A stretch of 64,000 nucleotides of DNA from NCBI GenBank assembly GCA_963744915.1, contig CAVUUY010000005.1:49476-113475 (forward strand), written 5' to 3'. The notes beneath the pieces were generated by a model. It had not been told where the DNA came from, ran no database searches, and saw only the letters and a list, made by a program, of their open reading frames with translations. The translations under genes and the position numbers were made by a program. This document shows, piece after piece, positions 9,256-17,874 of the stretch (positions within the stretch are counted from its first letter, which is position 1; every line of letters starts with the position of its first letter). This DNA comes from DATAFF01 sp963744915. GTDB lineage: Bacteria > Pseudomonadota > Alphaproteobacteria > Rhizobiales > Aestuariivirgaceae.

Positions 9256-10405
9256 TTCCTTCTCCTTTGCCCTTTGCCGACAGAGTTTCGTTTAAGTCGC
9301 CGCTCTGTCTTCGGCTGAAATTGGAATCGATCGTCGCTACCGGCTCATTTTCTGCCGGAATCAGCCACACCCGTGCCGGATCCCAGGCGAGTTCCACCCG
9401 CCTGCCCTCGGCAAAGCGCTGCCGCGAGCCTGTGACATGCGCCGTCATGCTGAGCCCACTGTCGAGTTTGACCGCGTAGCGGACGGTCTCGCCGAGAAAC
9501 ACCGCCTCGCGCACGGTCCCCTTGACCATGCCGCCACCGCTACCATTGACGAGTTTCACATCCTCGGGACGAATGATGCCGCAGACCCGGCCCGTCGGCG
9601 GCGTGCCGCTCGGGGCGACACTGATGCTTTCGCCACTGTCTAGCCGGATCGCGCAAGCGCCATCGGACGAATCGATCTCGCCATCGAGGAAGTTGGCGAG
9701 GCCAAGAAAACCCGCAACGAAGCGGCTCTTTGGTCGGTAATAAGCAGTGTCAGGCGTATCGATCTGCTGCACCCGCCCGCCATCCATCACCACCACCCGA
9801 TCCGACATCGACAAGGCCTCGTCCTGGTCGTGCGTTACCATGATCGTGGTGATGCCGAGCCGGCGCTGAAGCTGGTGAATTTCGGTGCGCACTTCTTCCC
9901 TGAGCTTGCGGTCGAGTGCGGCCAGTGGCTCGTCGAGCAGCAGGATGTCCGGCTTGAATACGATCGCGCGCGCCAGCGCGACACGCTGCTGCTGCCCACC
10001 GGAAAGCTCATGCGGGCGACGCCCGCCGAGACTTTCGAGCCTCACCAAAGTAAGCGCCTCGTTGACCTGGTTGACGATATCGGTCCCGGAACGGCGGCGC
10101 ACGCGCAATGGAAAGGCGATATTCTCGAAGACCGACATGTGGGGAAAAAGCGCATAGCTCTGGAATACCAGTCCGATGTTGCGCTGTGCTGCAGGAACCT
10201 CGGTGATGTCGCGACCGCCGATGAGCATCCGTCCGGAGGTCGGCTGCATGATGCCGGACAGAAGTGACAGCGCGGTGGTCTTGCCAGACCCGCTCGGACC
10301 GAGCAAGGTCGCGAACTCCCCCGACTTCACATTCAGAGACACACCGGCCAGCGCCTGGACAGGGCCGAATTCCTTCGAAACGCTGACAAACTCTACGGTC
10401 GTCAT
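9248..10405 (-). CDS. ABC importer ATPase, PotA-like
   Basis: A 385-residue ATPase with Walker A GPSGSGKTT (about 36-44), signature LSGGQQQRVALARAI, Walker B DILLLDEPLAALD and the switch His region ITTIMVTHDQDEA. The C-terminal 140 residues form the TOBE regulatory domain, with GIIRPEDVKLV. It energises the PotBC-like permeases encoded downstream. Gene order in the operon is ATPase, binding protein, permease, permease. A 30-base gap separates it from the upstream amidohydrolase gene. Confidence 0.93.
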   Translation of the reverse strand: MTTVEFVSVSKEFGPVQALAGVSLNVKSGEFATLLGPSGSGKTTALSLLSGIMQPTSGRMLIGGRDITEVPAAQRNIGLVFQSYALFPHMSVFENIAFPLRVRRRSGTDIVNQVNEALTLVRLESLGGRRPHELSGGQQQRVALARAIVFKPDILLLDEPLAALDRKLREEVRTEIHQLQRRLGITTIMVTHDQDEALSMSDRVVVMDGGRVQQIDTPDTAYYRPKSRFVAGFLGLANFLDGEIDSSDGACAIRLDSGESISVAPSGTPPTGRVCGIIRPEDVKLVNGSGGGMVKGTVREAVFLGETVRYAVKLDSGLSMTAHVTGSRQRFAEGRRVELAWDPARVWLIPAENEPVATIDSNFSRRQSGDLNETLSAKGKGEGNA

Positions 10406-10435
10406 CTTACCAAAATAGCATTCCTGTTTGGTCCA

Positions 10436-11857
10436 TCACGTCACGGCCGGCCATTTGCTCTTGACCCGCACGCCGGCACGCTCGGCCATCAGTTTCGACG
10501 ACGCACGTGCAAGCGCATAAACCTCGCTCGCGTCGAGCCGGGTGAGATGTCCATGGCGGACCAGCACTTCGCCGTTACACAGGACAGTATCGACGCCTTT
10601 AGTCCGGCTGACCAGCATCAGCTGCTTGACGGGTGCCACATTGGGTTGCGCATCGGGCAGATCGGCGCTGCGAATGACGATGTCGGCCCGCTTTCCCGCC
10701 TCGAGGCTTCCCACCTCGTCCTCCATTCCGAGAGCGCGCGCGCCACCGAGGGTGAAAATCTCGAGCAGAGATTCCGACGGCAGGTAGTCGCCCCATTCGC
10801 GGCTGACGAGATAGGCGATAAAGCCGAGCTCGCCGAATGCCCAGGCTTTCGCCACATCGGTCCCGAAAGCGATATCCGTGCCGCGGCGGTGCATCTCCGG
10901 AAAGCGATTCCTGGCTTCCTGCGCGATGCCGTAATACATGAAATTTCCGGGGTGCCAGACCAGCGCCATGCCGCTGTCCACCACTGCATCGACCTCGGAA
11001 TCAGTCAGCACATTCATGTGGGTGAAAACGCTGTTGCGTCCGATGAGTCCATGCTCGGCAAAATAGACAAGTGCTGGCTTGCCAAAACGCTCACGATCAA
11101 ATGCAGCGTCGGCCGGCATGAAGTTCTGGTGCTGGTGGAACACCGTGCGATTGTCATCGGCGAGCTGCTTGGCCTCGCACATCAGTTCGACGCTGGCACT
11201 GCCGAGCCCATAGAGACCGACATGGCCGCGCACCAGTGCATCGGTATTGCGGTTGCGCTTCAGCTGCATCCCGAGTTCCCGCCGCGCCCGCTTGGCATCG
11301 CATGGCGCCCGTGCCATTTCTGCCGCCATCGGCTCTCCGCCGACGATATCCCACAGCATGCAATCGGATACGGAGGCCCGTATCCCGACAGCTTCGACGG
11401 CCGCGGCAACCGCGTCGGGCGAGAAGGATGTCGCTGCGTCGACAAAGCCGGTGAAACCGTTCTTGACCATCTCGACGGCGGCCATCAGTGCGCTGGCATA
11501 TTCGTCTTCGTCGGTGAGTGCGTTGATCCAGCGTGTGAACACTCCAGGCCCCGCTCCGCCCTCCTCCTTCGGTGGATTTGGATCATCGGTAATCGAGCCA
11601 CGGCTCAAATGGAGATTGGTGTGATAGTGCCCGTCAATATATCCGGGATGGACGACATTGCCATCCGCATTGATGCGTCGTGTCGACTTCCAGGCTTTCT
11701 CGATGGCTGCGGCAGGACCCACGGCGACAATGCGCGAGCCCTTTATCGCCACCGCTCCATCTGCAAAAACAGTCCGTTTGCTGTCCATCGTCAGGACGTG
11801 GCCATTGACGATGAGAAGGTCGCAATTTTCCGGTTGAAGCGGTTTTGTCTCAGTCAT
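10436..11857 (-). CDS. Amidohydrolase / deaminase of the SsnA-TrzA group
   Basis: A 473-residue metal-dependent amidohydrolase. It shows the HxH metal motif in GYIDGHYHTNLHLSRG (about residues 73-88), further ligand blocks FHQHQNF and FTHMNVL, and the conserved Asp in DIAFGTDVAKAWAFG. The C-terminal strand returns to the composite domain (EAGKRADIVIRSADLP). The family removes amino or amide groups from purines, triazines, hydantoins and related rings. Its place between the acyl-CoA ligase and the importer suggests that it opens or deaminates the imported compound. It is nearly contiguous with the ligase (2-base gap). Confidence 0.87.
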   Translation of the reverse strand: MTETKPLQPENCDLLIVNGHVLTMDSKRTVFADGAVAIKGSRIVAVGPAAAIEKAWKSTRRINADGNVVHPGYIDGHYHTNLHLSRGSITDDPNPPKEEGGAGPGVFTRWINALTDEDEYASALMAAVEMVKNGFTGFVDAATSFSPDAVAAAVEAVGIRASVSDCMLWDIVGGEPMAAEMARAPCDAKRARRELGMQLKRNRNTDALVRGHVGLYGLGSASVELMCEAKQLADDNRTVFHQHQNFMPADAAFDRERFGKPALVYFAEHGLIGRNSVFTHMNVLTDSEVDAVVDSGMALVWHPGNFMYYGIAQEARNRFPEMHRRGTDIAFGTDVAKAWAFGELGFIAYLVSREWGDYLPSESLLEIFTLGGARALGMEDEVGSLEAGKRADIVIRSADLPDAQPNVAPVKQLMLVSRTKGVDTVLCNGEVLVRHGHLTRLDASEVYALARASSKLMAERAGVRVKSKWPAVT

Positions 11858-11859
11858 GG

Positions 11860-13521
11860 CTAGACGACCTTCCCGGTTTCGCGATCCCAGGAACCGACAC
11901 GCAGATCGGGTTTTTCCTTGAGCAGCGATTGTTTGTGCACGCGCATCGATGGCGTGCGCTCGAAATCGGTCTGCCGATATTCGATGTACCGCGGAACCTT
12001 GTAGGCTGCCAGATTGGCCTTGCAGAATTCGATCAGCGCATCGGGCGGGACCGATTGAGGCGTTTCGCCGGCATTCAACTGGACATAGGCCTTGACCTCT
12101 TCGCCGCGCAGCTCATCCGCGACCGGGACAACCGCCACTTCGAGGACCTTCGGGCTTGAGCGCAGCACTGCTTCGACCTCGGCGGCCGAGATATTCTCGC
12201 CCGACCGCCGGATGATCTCCTTCCGGCGGCCCACGAAATAGAGCAAGCCGCGCTCATCACGTCGCACCACATCGCCGGAATGGTACCAACCACCGCGATT
12301 GGCCTGCGCTGTCACTTCGGGCCGGTTGAGGTAGCCGGTATACAGCTCGGGACCGCCGATCAGCGCTTCGCCCGCCAGTCCCAGCTCCACATCCCTGTCC
12401 TCGTCATCGACGATGCGGATGTTCACGCCAGGAGGTTCGACGCCCATGGTGCCCGACCCGACAAGTTCATCGGCCAGATGATCGGGCACGCGGCTCATGA
12501 TACCACCCTCGGTACTCCCATACTGGTTGTGCCAATGGAAGCCGTAGCGTTTGAGCATCTCGGCATGCAGCTCCTTCGGAAGCCCGGCGTGGATGGCGAG
12601 CCGAATGCGGTGGTCGCGCTCGCTCGGCCCAGGCTCGCCCTTCATGAGAAGGGCGGGGATCGAGGCGATCGACAGGATCTCCGTTGCGTCGTATTTCTTC
12701 ACCACATCCCAGAACCGCGACACCGAGAAGCGCCGCATGGCGATCATCGTGCCGCGTGAGGCGAGCGATGTCAGAAGCTGAATCGCAGGGTCGGCATAAT
12801 AGAATGGCAGGCAGCAAAGCTGCCGATCCTGCCAGCCGCGCCGGAACAGCCGCAGATCGACATCGATCACCCGGAGCCACCAGCCATGATGCAGCATGCA
12901 CCCCTTGGGCGGACCCGTTGTCCCAGAAGTATAGTAGACCGTGATGATGTCCTCGCGTTCGCATTCGGTGTTGCCGAAATCGAGCGGTTCGACGCCCGCT
13001 CCATAGCGGCTCAGGCCGTTCGGCTCCTCTCCTTCAAGCACGATGATGTGCTCGAGTGTGGGAGCATCGTCGCGTACGGCCCGCATGATCTGTTCCTGGG
13101 GCAGGCCACAGATCGCTGCCACGGGCTGTGCGTCCTTGATGATGTGCCCAGCATCATATTGCTGCGCCGAAGGTGCGATCGACACCAGCGTGCCGCGATT
13201 GGCGATGATCGCGAACAGCGCGATCATGAACTCGACCCGGTTGTCGAGCATCACCGCGACATTGTCGCCTGCCCTTACCTTGCCTCTCAAATAGCCGGCG
13301 AAGGCCTGGCAGCGCTCGAGGAAGTCCTTGCGGGTGATGGTCAACCCGTCTTCGACGACCAACACCGGGCGATAGGGATCCTCCAGGCAGCCCTGGTGGA
13401 CGATCTCGATGATGTGCTGCTGCGGCACGGCGCTCCACTCCGGCGGCACGTTCGGATGCGTTACCCAGGCCTGCAAACGCTGAGGAACGTTCGTCGTACC
13501 AAGCTCGATTCGCTGGTTCAC
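11860..13521 (-). CDS. AMP-dependent acyl-CoA synthetase
   Basis: About 553 residues of the ANL family. Motifs in order: phosphate loop ITVYYTSGTTGPPKGCM, NQYGSTEGGIMSR for the A5 region, YHSGDVVRRDERG (A7), FVGRRKEIIRRSGENISAAEVE (A8 hinge), and a C-terminal TPSMRVHKQSL with the adenylate-forming Lys. The open frame runs further upstream, but GTG 13521 overlaps the stop of the upstream hydratase gene as GTGA, which fixes the likely start. It would activate a carboxylic acid derived from the substrate as its CoA thioester for the hydratases, SDR and thiolase-like protein. Confidence 0.9.
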   Translation of the reverse strand: MNQRIELGTTNVPQRLQAWVTHPNVPPEWSAVPQQHIIEIVHQGCLEDPYRPVLVVEDGLTITRKDFLERCQAFAGYLRGKVRAGDNVAVMLDNRVEFMIALFAIIANRGTLVSIAPSAQQYDAGHIIKDAQPVAAICGLPQEQIMRAVRDDAPTLEHIIVLEGEEPNGLSRYGAGVEPLDFGNTECEREDIITVYYTSGTTGPPKGCMLHHGWWLRVIDVDLRLFRRGWQDRQLCCLPFYYADPAIQLLTSLASRGTMIAMRRFSVSRFWDVVKKYDATEILSIASIPALLMKGEPGPSERDHRIRLAIHAGLPKELHAEMLKRYGFHWHNQYGSTEGGIMSRVPDHLADELVGSGTMGVEPPGVNIRIVDDEDRDVELGLAGEALIGGPELYTGYLNRPEVTAQANRGGWYHSGDVVRRDERGLLYFVGRRKEIIRRSGENISAAEVEAVLRSSPKVLEVAVVPVADELRGEEVKAYVQLNAGETPQSVPPDALIEFCKANLAAYKVPRYIEYRQTDFERTPSMRVHKQSLLKEKPDLRVGSWDRETGKVV

Positions 13522-14339
13522 GATGCGACCACCGCATAGCCATTCTTCACCACAAGATTGCCGCTGCGGTCCTCGGCTTCGAAGGCGACGGCCCCCTGCC
13601 CTCGCCACAGCCGTGCCCTCAGTTCCTGCCGCGGCTCGACATAGAGCGGATAAGAGAAGCGGCACCCGAGCCGTCTGAGACGGCGCGTATCACCGGCGCA
13701 GGCGTCATCGACCACCGACCGGGCAACCAGTGCCAGCGTGCACATGCCATGGACGATTGCCGCCGGCAGCCCCAGCCCCCTGGCGGCTGCGGCATCGAGT
13801 GTATAGGGCGAATAATCGCGTGCCGCTTCGGCATATCGCATCGTTTGCTGGTCGTCGATCGGGAAAGTTGCCGTCTCGGGCGAGCCATTGCGGGGTATTG
13901 TGGGCTTGTCTGGGTGGCCCTCGCCGAGGTCCTTGGGCAGCTTCTGGTCCTGCACCAGACAGGTGGCACGCTGGCTGCAGACAGGTTTGCCATCATGGGT
14001 ATGAGTGTCGGAGCGCACCATGAACAGGGCGCCGGCGCTCGAATTGCGGATCCCTACCAGGCTCGATTGCGAGAGGAGCCGCTGCCCTGGAACGATCGGC
14101 TGATGATAGATGAAGTCCTGCTCGCCATGGATCAGGAAACCGCCGGACACGGACTTCAGCACCTCGACCATGCTCTGCATCACCGGCACATGGTGGAACA
14201 CGGGCGACGCGATCCGGCCCGACCGATGGTCTGGATTGGTGTCGCCCACCGCCTCGGCAAATTGCGCCAGGCGTTGCGTGTTGGTGCGAAACTCCTCCGA
14301 GTCTCTGCGAAATCCGATCTTGTCCTGCGCGACGCTCAC
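13518..14339 (-). CDS. Double hot-dog MaoC-family hydratase
   Basis: A 273-residue protein made of two hot-dog repeats. The first half carries FLIHGEQDFIYHQPIVPGQRL, the FAS1-like lid and strand region. The second half carries RDYSPYTLDAAAARGLGLP followed by IVHGMCTLALVARSV, a variant hydratase 2 motif with Asp and His kept. It would hydrate an enoyl-CoA, giving the operon a second hydratase beside the two-subunit enzyme at 5730-6550. The two hydratases may act at different chain positions (inference). It precedes and overlaps the ligase gene. Confidence 0.82.
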   Translation of the reverse strand: MSVAQDKIGFRRDSEEFRTNTQRLAQFAEAVGDTNPDHRSGRIASPVFHHVPVMQSMVEVLKSVSGGFLIHGEQDFIYHQPIVPGQRLLSQSSLVGIRNSSAGALFMVRSDTHTHDGKPVCSQRATCLVQDQKLPKDLGEGHPDKPTIPRNGSPETATFPIDDQQTMRYAEAARDYSPYTLDAAAARGLGLPAAIVHGMCTLALVARSVVDDACAGDTRRLRRLGCRFSYPLYVEPRQELRARLWRGQGAVAFEAEDRSGNLVVKNGYAVVAS

Positions 14340-14354
14340 AGGCTGTGTCTCCGT

Positions 14355-15302
14355 TCAGTTCCCCAGGCCTTCGACGAAATCCGACAATTTTGCCGGCGGC
14401 GGAAGCTTGTCGCGCAGCGCGCGATCGAGGGCTTCCACGGTCCAAGCTTTGTTGCCGCAGCGCACATCAACCGCGATCTTCGAGGGTCCGACGATTTCGA
14501 CGCGGTCGCCATAGGCCTGGAACACCTGGTTGGTTGCCGGGCAGTCGTCGCGCGCCAACCAGACGATCAGCGGCGAGACATTGTCGGGGTCGAAAACATC
14601 GAACACGCCTGCTGGCGGCGGCTTGAGGCTGGTCTCGATCCTGGTGCGCGCGGATGGCGAAACGGCATTGGAGCGCACGCCATATTTGGCGCCTTCCATT
14701 GCGACCACCCGCGACAGACCGACAACCCCGAGTTTTGCCGAGGCATAGTTCGCCTGGCCGAAACTGCCGACAAGCCCTGCCAGCGACGTCGTATGAACGA
14801 CGGAGGCGGCAACCTTCGCCCCGGCCTTGGCCTGGTCACGCCAATAGGCCAATGCATGCCGGGTGGGCGCCGCATGACCCTTGAGATGCACGCCAATGAC
14901 CGCATCCCACTCTTGCTCGCTCATGTTGGCGAGCGTCCGATCGCGCAGGATTCCGGCGTTGTTGACGAGAATGTCGAGTCGCCCAAACTTTTGCAGGGCG
15001 AAGGCCACGAGATCTGCCGCCTGGTCCCAGCTCGACACGTCGTGGCCGCTGACGGCGGCTCGGCCACCGAAACCTTCGATCTCGCCAACCACCTGCTGTG
15101 CCGGCGTCGCGTCCTGCCCCTCCCCATGAAGGTCGCCGCCCTTGTCGTTGACAATGACCATTGCGCCGTGGCGGGCCAGAGCGAGCGCGTGAGACCGGCC
15201 AAGTCCCCGCCCTGCTCCCGACACGATGGCAACCCGACCTTCAAGTTCTCCCTTGTTCACAGCGATCGGGCTCCCGACCCTTTCTTGTTCTCGAATTTTC
15301 AC
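14355..15302 (-). CDS. SDR dehydrogenase, hydroxyacyl-CoA dehydrogenase (MFE-2) type
   Basis: A 315-residue short-chain dehydrogenase. It has the cofactor motif VSGAGRGLGRSHALALA, the NNAG block (ILVNNAGILRDRTLANM), the catalytic Ser in HTTSLAG and the YASAK Tyr-Lys pair. The motif set, including VNDKGGDLHGEG, resembles the dehydrogenase part of peroxisomal multifunctional enzyme 2, which oxidises 3-hydroxyacyl-CoA. That fits the hydratases next to it. It is the first gene of the minus-strand operon. The start is uncertain: GTG 15302 or GTG 15260, neither with a strong ribosome site. Confidence 0.84.
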   Translation of the reverse strand: MKIREQERVGSPIAVNKGELEGRVAIVSGAGRGLGRSHALALARHGAMVIVNDKGGDLHGEGQDATPAQQVVGEIEGFGGRAAVSGHDVSSWDQAADLVAFALQKFGRLDILVNNAGILRDRTLANMSEQEWDAVIGVHLKGHAAPTRHALAYWRDQAKAGAKVAASVVHTTSLAGLVGSFGQANYASAKLGVVGLSRVVAMEGAKYGVRSNAVSPSARTRIETSLKPPPAGVFDVFDPDNVSPLIVWLARDDCPATNQVFQAYGDRVEIVGPSKIAVDVRCGNKAWTVEALDRALRDKLPPPAKLSDFVEGLGN

Positions 15303-15386
15303 TTCGCTGGAAATTTTCCACTATGCTGATACTGAACCACTGGTTCCGTCAAGGCGGATCATCAGGCACCGGACCAGTTTTCGGAA

Positions 15387-15863
15387 GTGCCCATGCCGAA
15401 GAAGCAGGCAGAATTTCTCATCCGAGCGGCTGTCCCGAAGGATCGGCAGCGCTGGCTGGCAATGTTCGCCGCCCTCGTGGCAACGGGTCCGGAGCCCTGC
15501 GCCGCCGACGCACCCGACTATGTCTGGGACTGCGTTTCGGCCGCCGGTCATCCGATGCGCCTTCTCATCGCAACCGACCGCAGCGACGATGCCATCGGAT
15601 TCCTGCTCTATCTCACCCATCCCTACTCTTGGTCTCGCCGGCCGATCGCCTATCTTCTCGACCTCTACGTCGAACCGTCCATGCGCAGTGCGGGCATCGG
15701 TACGGCGCTGATCGAGAGGTTGGCGCAGTTGGGTCGCGAGGCCGGGTGGCTCAAGATCTATTGGATGACCCAGGCCGACAATGACAAGGCGCATGCGCTC
15801 TATGGCAAGATCGCCACTCGGTCGCCTTTGGTGCGCTATGACTTTCCGCTCAACAGCTACTGA
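15387..15863 (+). CDS. GNAT-family N-acetyltransferase
   Basis: A 158-residue GCN5-type acetyltransferase. The acetyl-CoA loop is VEPSMRSAGIGTALIERL (about 108-125), followed by the alpha-4 motif WLKIYWMTQADNDKAHALYGKI. The acceptor cannot be predicted. It is read on the plus strand between the two divergent or convergent minus-strand units and is the only plus gene in this stretch. GTG 15387 and ATG 15393 are both plausible starts. Confidence 0.85.
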   Translation: MPMPKKQAEFLIRAAVPKDRQRWLAMFAALVATGPEPCAADAPDYVWDCVSAAGHPMRLLIATDRSDDAIGFLLYLTHPYSWSRRPIAYLLDLYVEPSMRSAGIGTALIERLAQLGREAGWLKIYWMTQADNDKAHALYGKIATRSPLVRYDFPLNSY

Positions 15864-15875
15864 CGCCTAGCCTGG

Positions 15876-16586
15876 CTAGATGCCGAGCGTAGCGAGCTCC
15901 TTGAGCGACAGCACGACAAGCATCACGCGCGCCTCGGTGTCGCCGGCATTGCGAATGCCATGCGGCTGCTCTGCCGAATAGCGCAGTGTATCGCCCTGCT
16001 CGAGCAATACCTCGCTGTCGCCGATCTCGATGATTACCCGCCCCGCGATCACCGTCTGGTGCTCCCAGGAGCCATTGCCGTGGGCATTGGCGCGCAGCGA
16101 TCCGCCCGGCTTCAACACCATCTCGTACCATTCGACCGGTAGCGCCTGGCGGATCGGCGATAGAATGCGGGTGATGCAGAGCCCGTCGGCGCTGGTGATC
16201 GCCGGTGTCGAATAGGACTTTCGGTGCTCGTAAATATGCGGTGCATCGAGCCCGGTCCTGACCTCGCCGAGGAGGTCGCCGACGCCGATGCCGAGGGATC
16301 GGGTCAGGCGCCACACACGGGCGAAGGTCGGATTGACCGAGCCACGCTCGATTTGCGACAGCATGGATTTCGATATTCCGGTCAGGTCCTGAAGATCCGC
16401 AAGCGTCATGTTCTCCTTGAGCCGGTACTGCCGCAGCTTCGGACCGATCGGCGGCGGGGAGCTCTGGGCCGCCTTGCCGGTTCCAGTGCGGGCCGCCTTG
16501 CTCTGACCCGGCTTGCCCTGCACCTCTGTCGGGCCACTCTTCTTCCGGGTTGATCTCGCCATTCCCTTGCCTGCGCCCTTCGACAT
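15876..16586 (-). CDS. XRE-type HTH regulator with C-terminal cupin
   Basis: About 236 residues from ATG 16586. A basic, Lys/Pro-rich N-terminal tail precedes a Cro/XRE helix-turn-helix (LADLQDLTGISKSMLSQIERG), and the C-terminal third is a cupin (VLKPGGSLRANAHGNGSWEH, then VIAGRVIIEIGDSEVLLEQGD). Such regulators, like PuuR, control amine or amino-acid catabolic operons and sense a small ligand in the cupin. The neighbouring catabolic operons are its likely targets. The frame is open to 16778, but the extra 64 codons lack family similarity and would run through the inverted repeat at 16597-16621, so I choose the internal start. Confidence 0.85.
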   Translation of the reverse strand: MSKGAGKGMARSTRKKSGPTEVQGKPGQSKAARTGTGKAAQSSPPPIGPKLRQYRLKENMTLADLQDLTGISKSMLSQIERGSVNPTFARVWRLTRSLGIGVGDLLGEVRTGLDAPHIYEHRKSYSTPAITSADGLCITRILSPIRQALPVEWYEMVLKPGGSLRANAHGNGSWEHQTVIAGRVIIEIGDSEVLLEQGDTLRYSAEQPHGIRNAGDTEARVMLVVLSLKELATLGI

Positions 16587-16596
16587 TGAACGGCAT

Positions 16597-16621
16597 GATA
16601 TCGACGGTTGAAATCGATATC
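16597..16621. promoter_or_regulatory. Inverted repeat upstream of the XRE-cupin gene (operator candidate)
   Basis: GATATCGA at 16597-16604 and TCGATATC at 16614-16621 are exact reverse complements around a 9-base spacer (centre-to-centre 17 bases). It lies 11 bases upstream of the chosen start of the regulator gene. The spacing suits a dimeric helix-turn-helix protein, so autoregulation is likely. Confidence 0.5.
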
Positions 16622-16847
16622 GAGCACCTCTGTAAAACATGAAAAACGCGCGGTTGTTGTTACGATCGCGCTTTTTGCAGTAGAGAGCGAGACTGGAGAT
16701 AGAAGAACACTCGCGAATGACCAGGTCGGAGTAGATCGACATCGCCGCGATAAGACGACGCGGCTGATGTTTCAACAATCTCTAGTCTTGCAACCCGTTG
16801 TATATGGGGACGATAATGACTTTTCCGGGCCCTGACAGGAGTGGTCG

Positions 16848-17312
16848 ATGAAAAAGAGCCGGCGCGGATTGGCAGCCTTGGCGAGCGTGCTCATCTTTGT
16901 GGTGATCGGCGCCATGCCCGCGGCTGCTGACGCTGACGATGCCGCCACCGTCTCTGCCATCAATGCGGTTGAGGCGGCGCTCGATGCGGCATTCGAACGG
17001 AACGATCCAAAGGAAATCAGACGGGCGATGACCAGCGATCACCTCTCGGTCACACCCTATTATGACGGTCCCCAGACAATAGGGGCCCAGATCGCATCGC
17101 TGGGCGATCTGAAGTTCAGCCAGAAGCTGGTCGACAAGCCGAAAGTCATCCTTCTCGGCCGGGAAGTGGCAATGCGCACCTTTACGGCAGAATTTATCGG
17201 CACCTACAAAGGTCAGGAAATGCCGCGGCGCCAATTTGTCACCGCCGTCCTGGTGAAACGCGGCGGCCGGTGGGTAGAAAGATTCTATCAAGCAACAGCC
17301 CTCGGCCAATGA
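16848..17312 (+). CDS. Secreted SnoaL/DUF4440-like NTF2-fold protein
   Basis: A 154-residue exported protein. A basic N-terminus and hydrophobic core (LAALASVLIFVVIGAMPAAAD) form a signal peptide cleaved near residue 27. The mature part starts with a helix (AATVSAINAVEAALDAAFER) and ends with strands FVTAVLVKRGGRWVERFYQ, the DUF4440/SnoaL layout of NTF2-like domains. Function is unknown; these proteins bind small ligands or are enzymes. CAGGAG lies 7 bases before ATG 16848. The gene stands alone and converges on the DUF486 gene. Confidence 0.75.
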   Translation: MKKSRRGLAALASVLIFVVIGAMPAAADADDAATVSAINAVEAALDAAFERNDPKEIRRAMTSDHLSVTPYYDGPQTIGAQIASLGDLKFSQKLVDKPKVILLGREVAMRTFTAEFIGTYKGQEMPRRQFVTAVLVKRGGRWVERFYQATALGQ

Positions 17313-17322
17313 TCGGGATGGT

Positions 17323-17342
17323 CCCGCGCCGGCGGGCGCGGG
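17323..17342. terminator. GC hairpin between convergent genes
   Basis: CCCGCGCC (17323-17330) pairs with GGCGCGGG (17335-17342) around a 4-base loop, 10 bases after the NTF2-like gene and 38 bases before the end of the DUF486 gene. There is no T-run on either side, so it may be a weak or factor-assisted bidirectional terminator. Confidence 0.4.
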
Positions 17343-17379
17343 GGTGGGTACCTCCTCCAACGGATCTGGTTCCGTCGGC

Positions 17380-17739
17380 TCAGAACGGTCCGTTGAAGAC
17401 GAAAGCGCCGCCAAGCGCGATCAGAGCGAAGCCGATGATGTGATTGACTGTCAGTGCCTGTCCCAGATACGCGATCGAGAATACGGCAAAAACACTCAGA
17501 GTGATGACCTCCTGAATCGCCTTCAGCTGAGCGCCTGAATAAGCGTAGCTTCCAAGGCGGTTGGCAGGCACCGCCAGGCAATACTCGAAAAAGGCAATGA
17601 ACCAGCTGGCCAGCACGACGAGCCACAGCGACTTCTCACGATAGGCGAGATGACCATACCAAGCGAATGTCATGAACACGTTCGAGACGATCAATAAGAG
17701 GATCGGCAGTAACCGGACCCATCCATCTGCTGTGCTCAT
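17380..17739 (-). CDS. DUF486 small membrane protein (DMT superfamily)
   Basis: About 119 residues from ATG 17739, with four predicted helices (LLPILLLIVSNVFMTFAWYG; WLVVLASWFIAFFEYCLAV; ITLSVFAVFSIAYLG; IIGFALIALGGAFVF). The Trp-Tyr-Gly after helix one, PANRLGS and the LKAIQEVITL segment are typical of DUF486, a half-size relative of drug/metabolite transporters. Function is unknown. The open frame extends upstream to 17805, without similarity. Confidence 0.85.
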   Translation of the reverse strand: MSTADGWVRLLPILLLIVSNVFMTFAWYGHLAYREKSLWLVVLASWFIAFFEYCLAVPANRLGSYAYSGAQLKAIQEVITLSVFAVFSIAYLGQALTVNHIIGFALIALGGAFVFNGPF

Positions 17740-17874
17740 GGCTGCTCTCGCTCCAATTGTCAGTGTTCGCTGAGCGGCCGTATATTTGCATGTTGCTGCT
17801 TGCAACCTGCGTTCGACTGTCGCAGAGCAAGCGTGAGTCGTTTGCCGGGCGGAATAGATCCGGATCAGCCACGC

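Noticed and set aside
10547..11863. A 438-codon plus-strand frame
   Set aside because: Antisense to the amidohydrolase gene; no motifs and no ribosome site.
13749..15329. A 526-codon plus-strand frame
   Set aside because: Antisense to the double hot-dog hydratase and SDR genes, both well supported.
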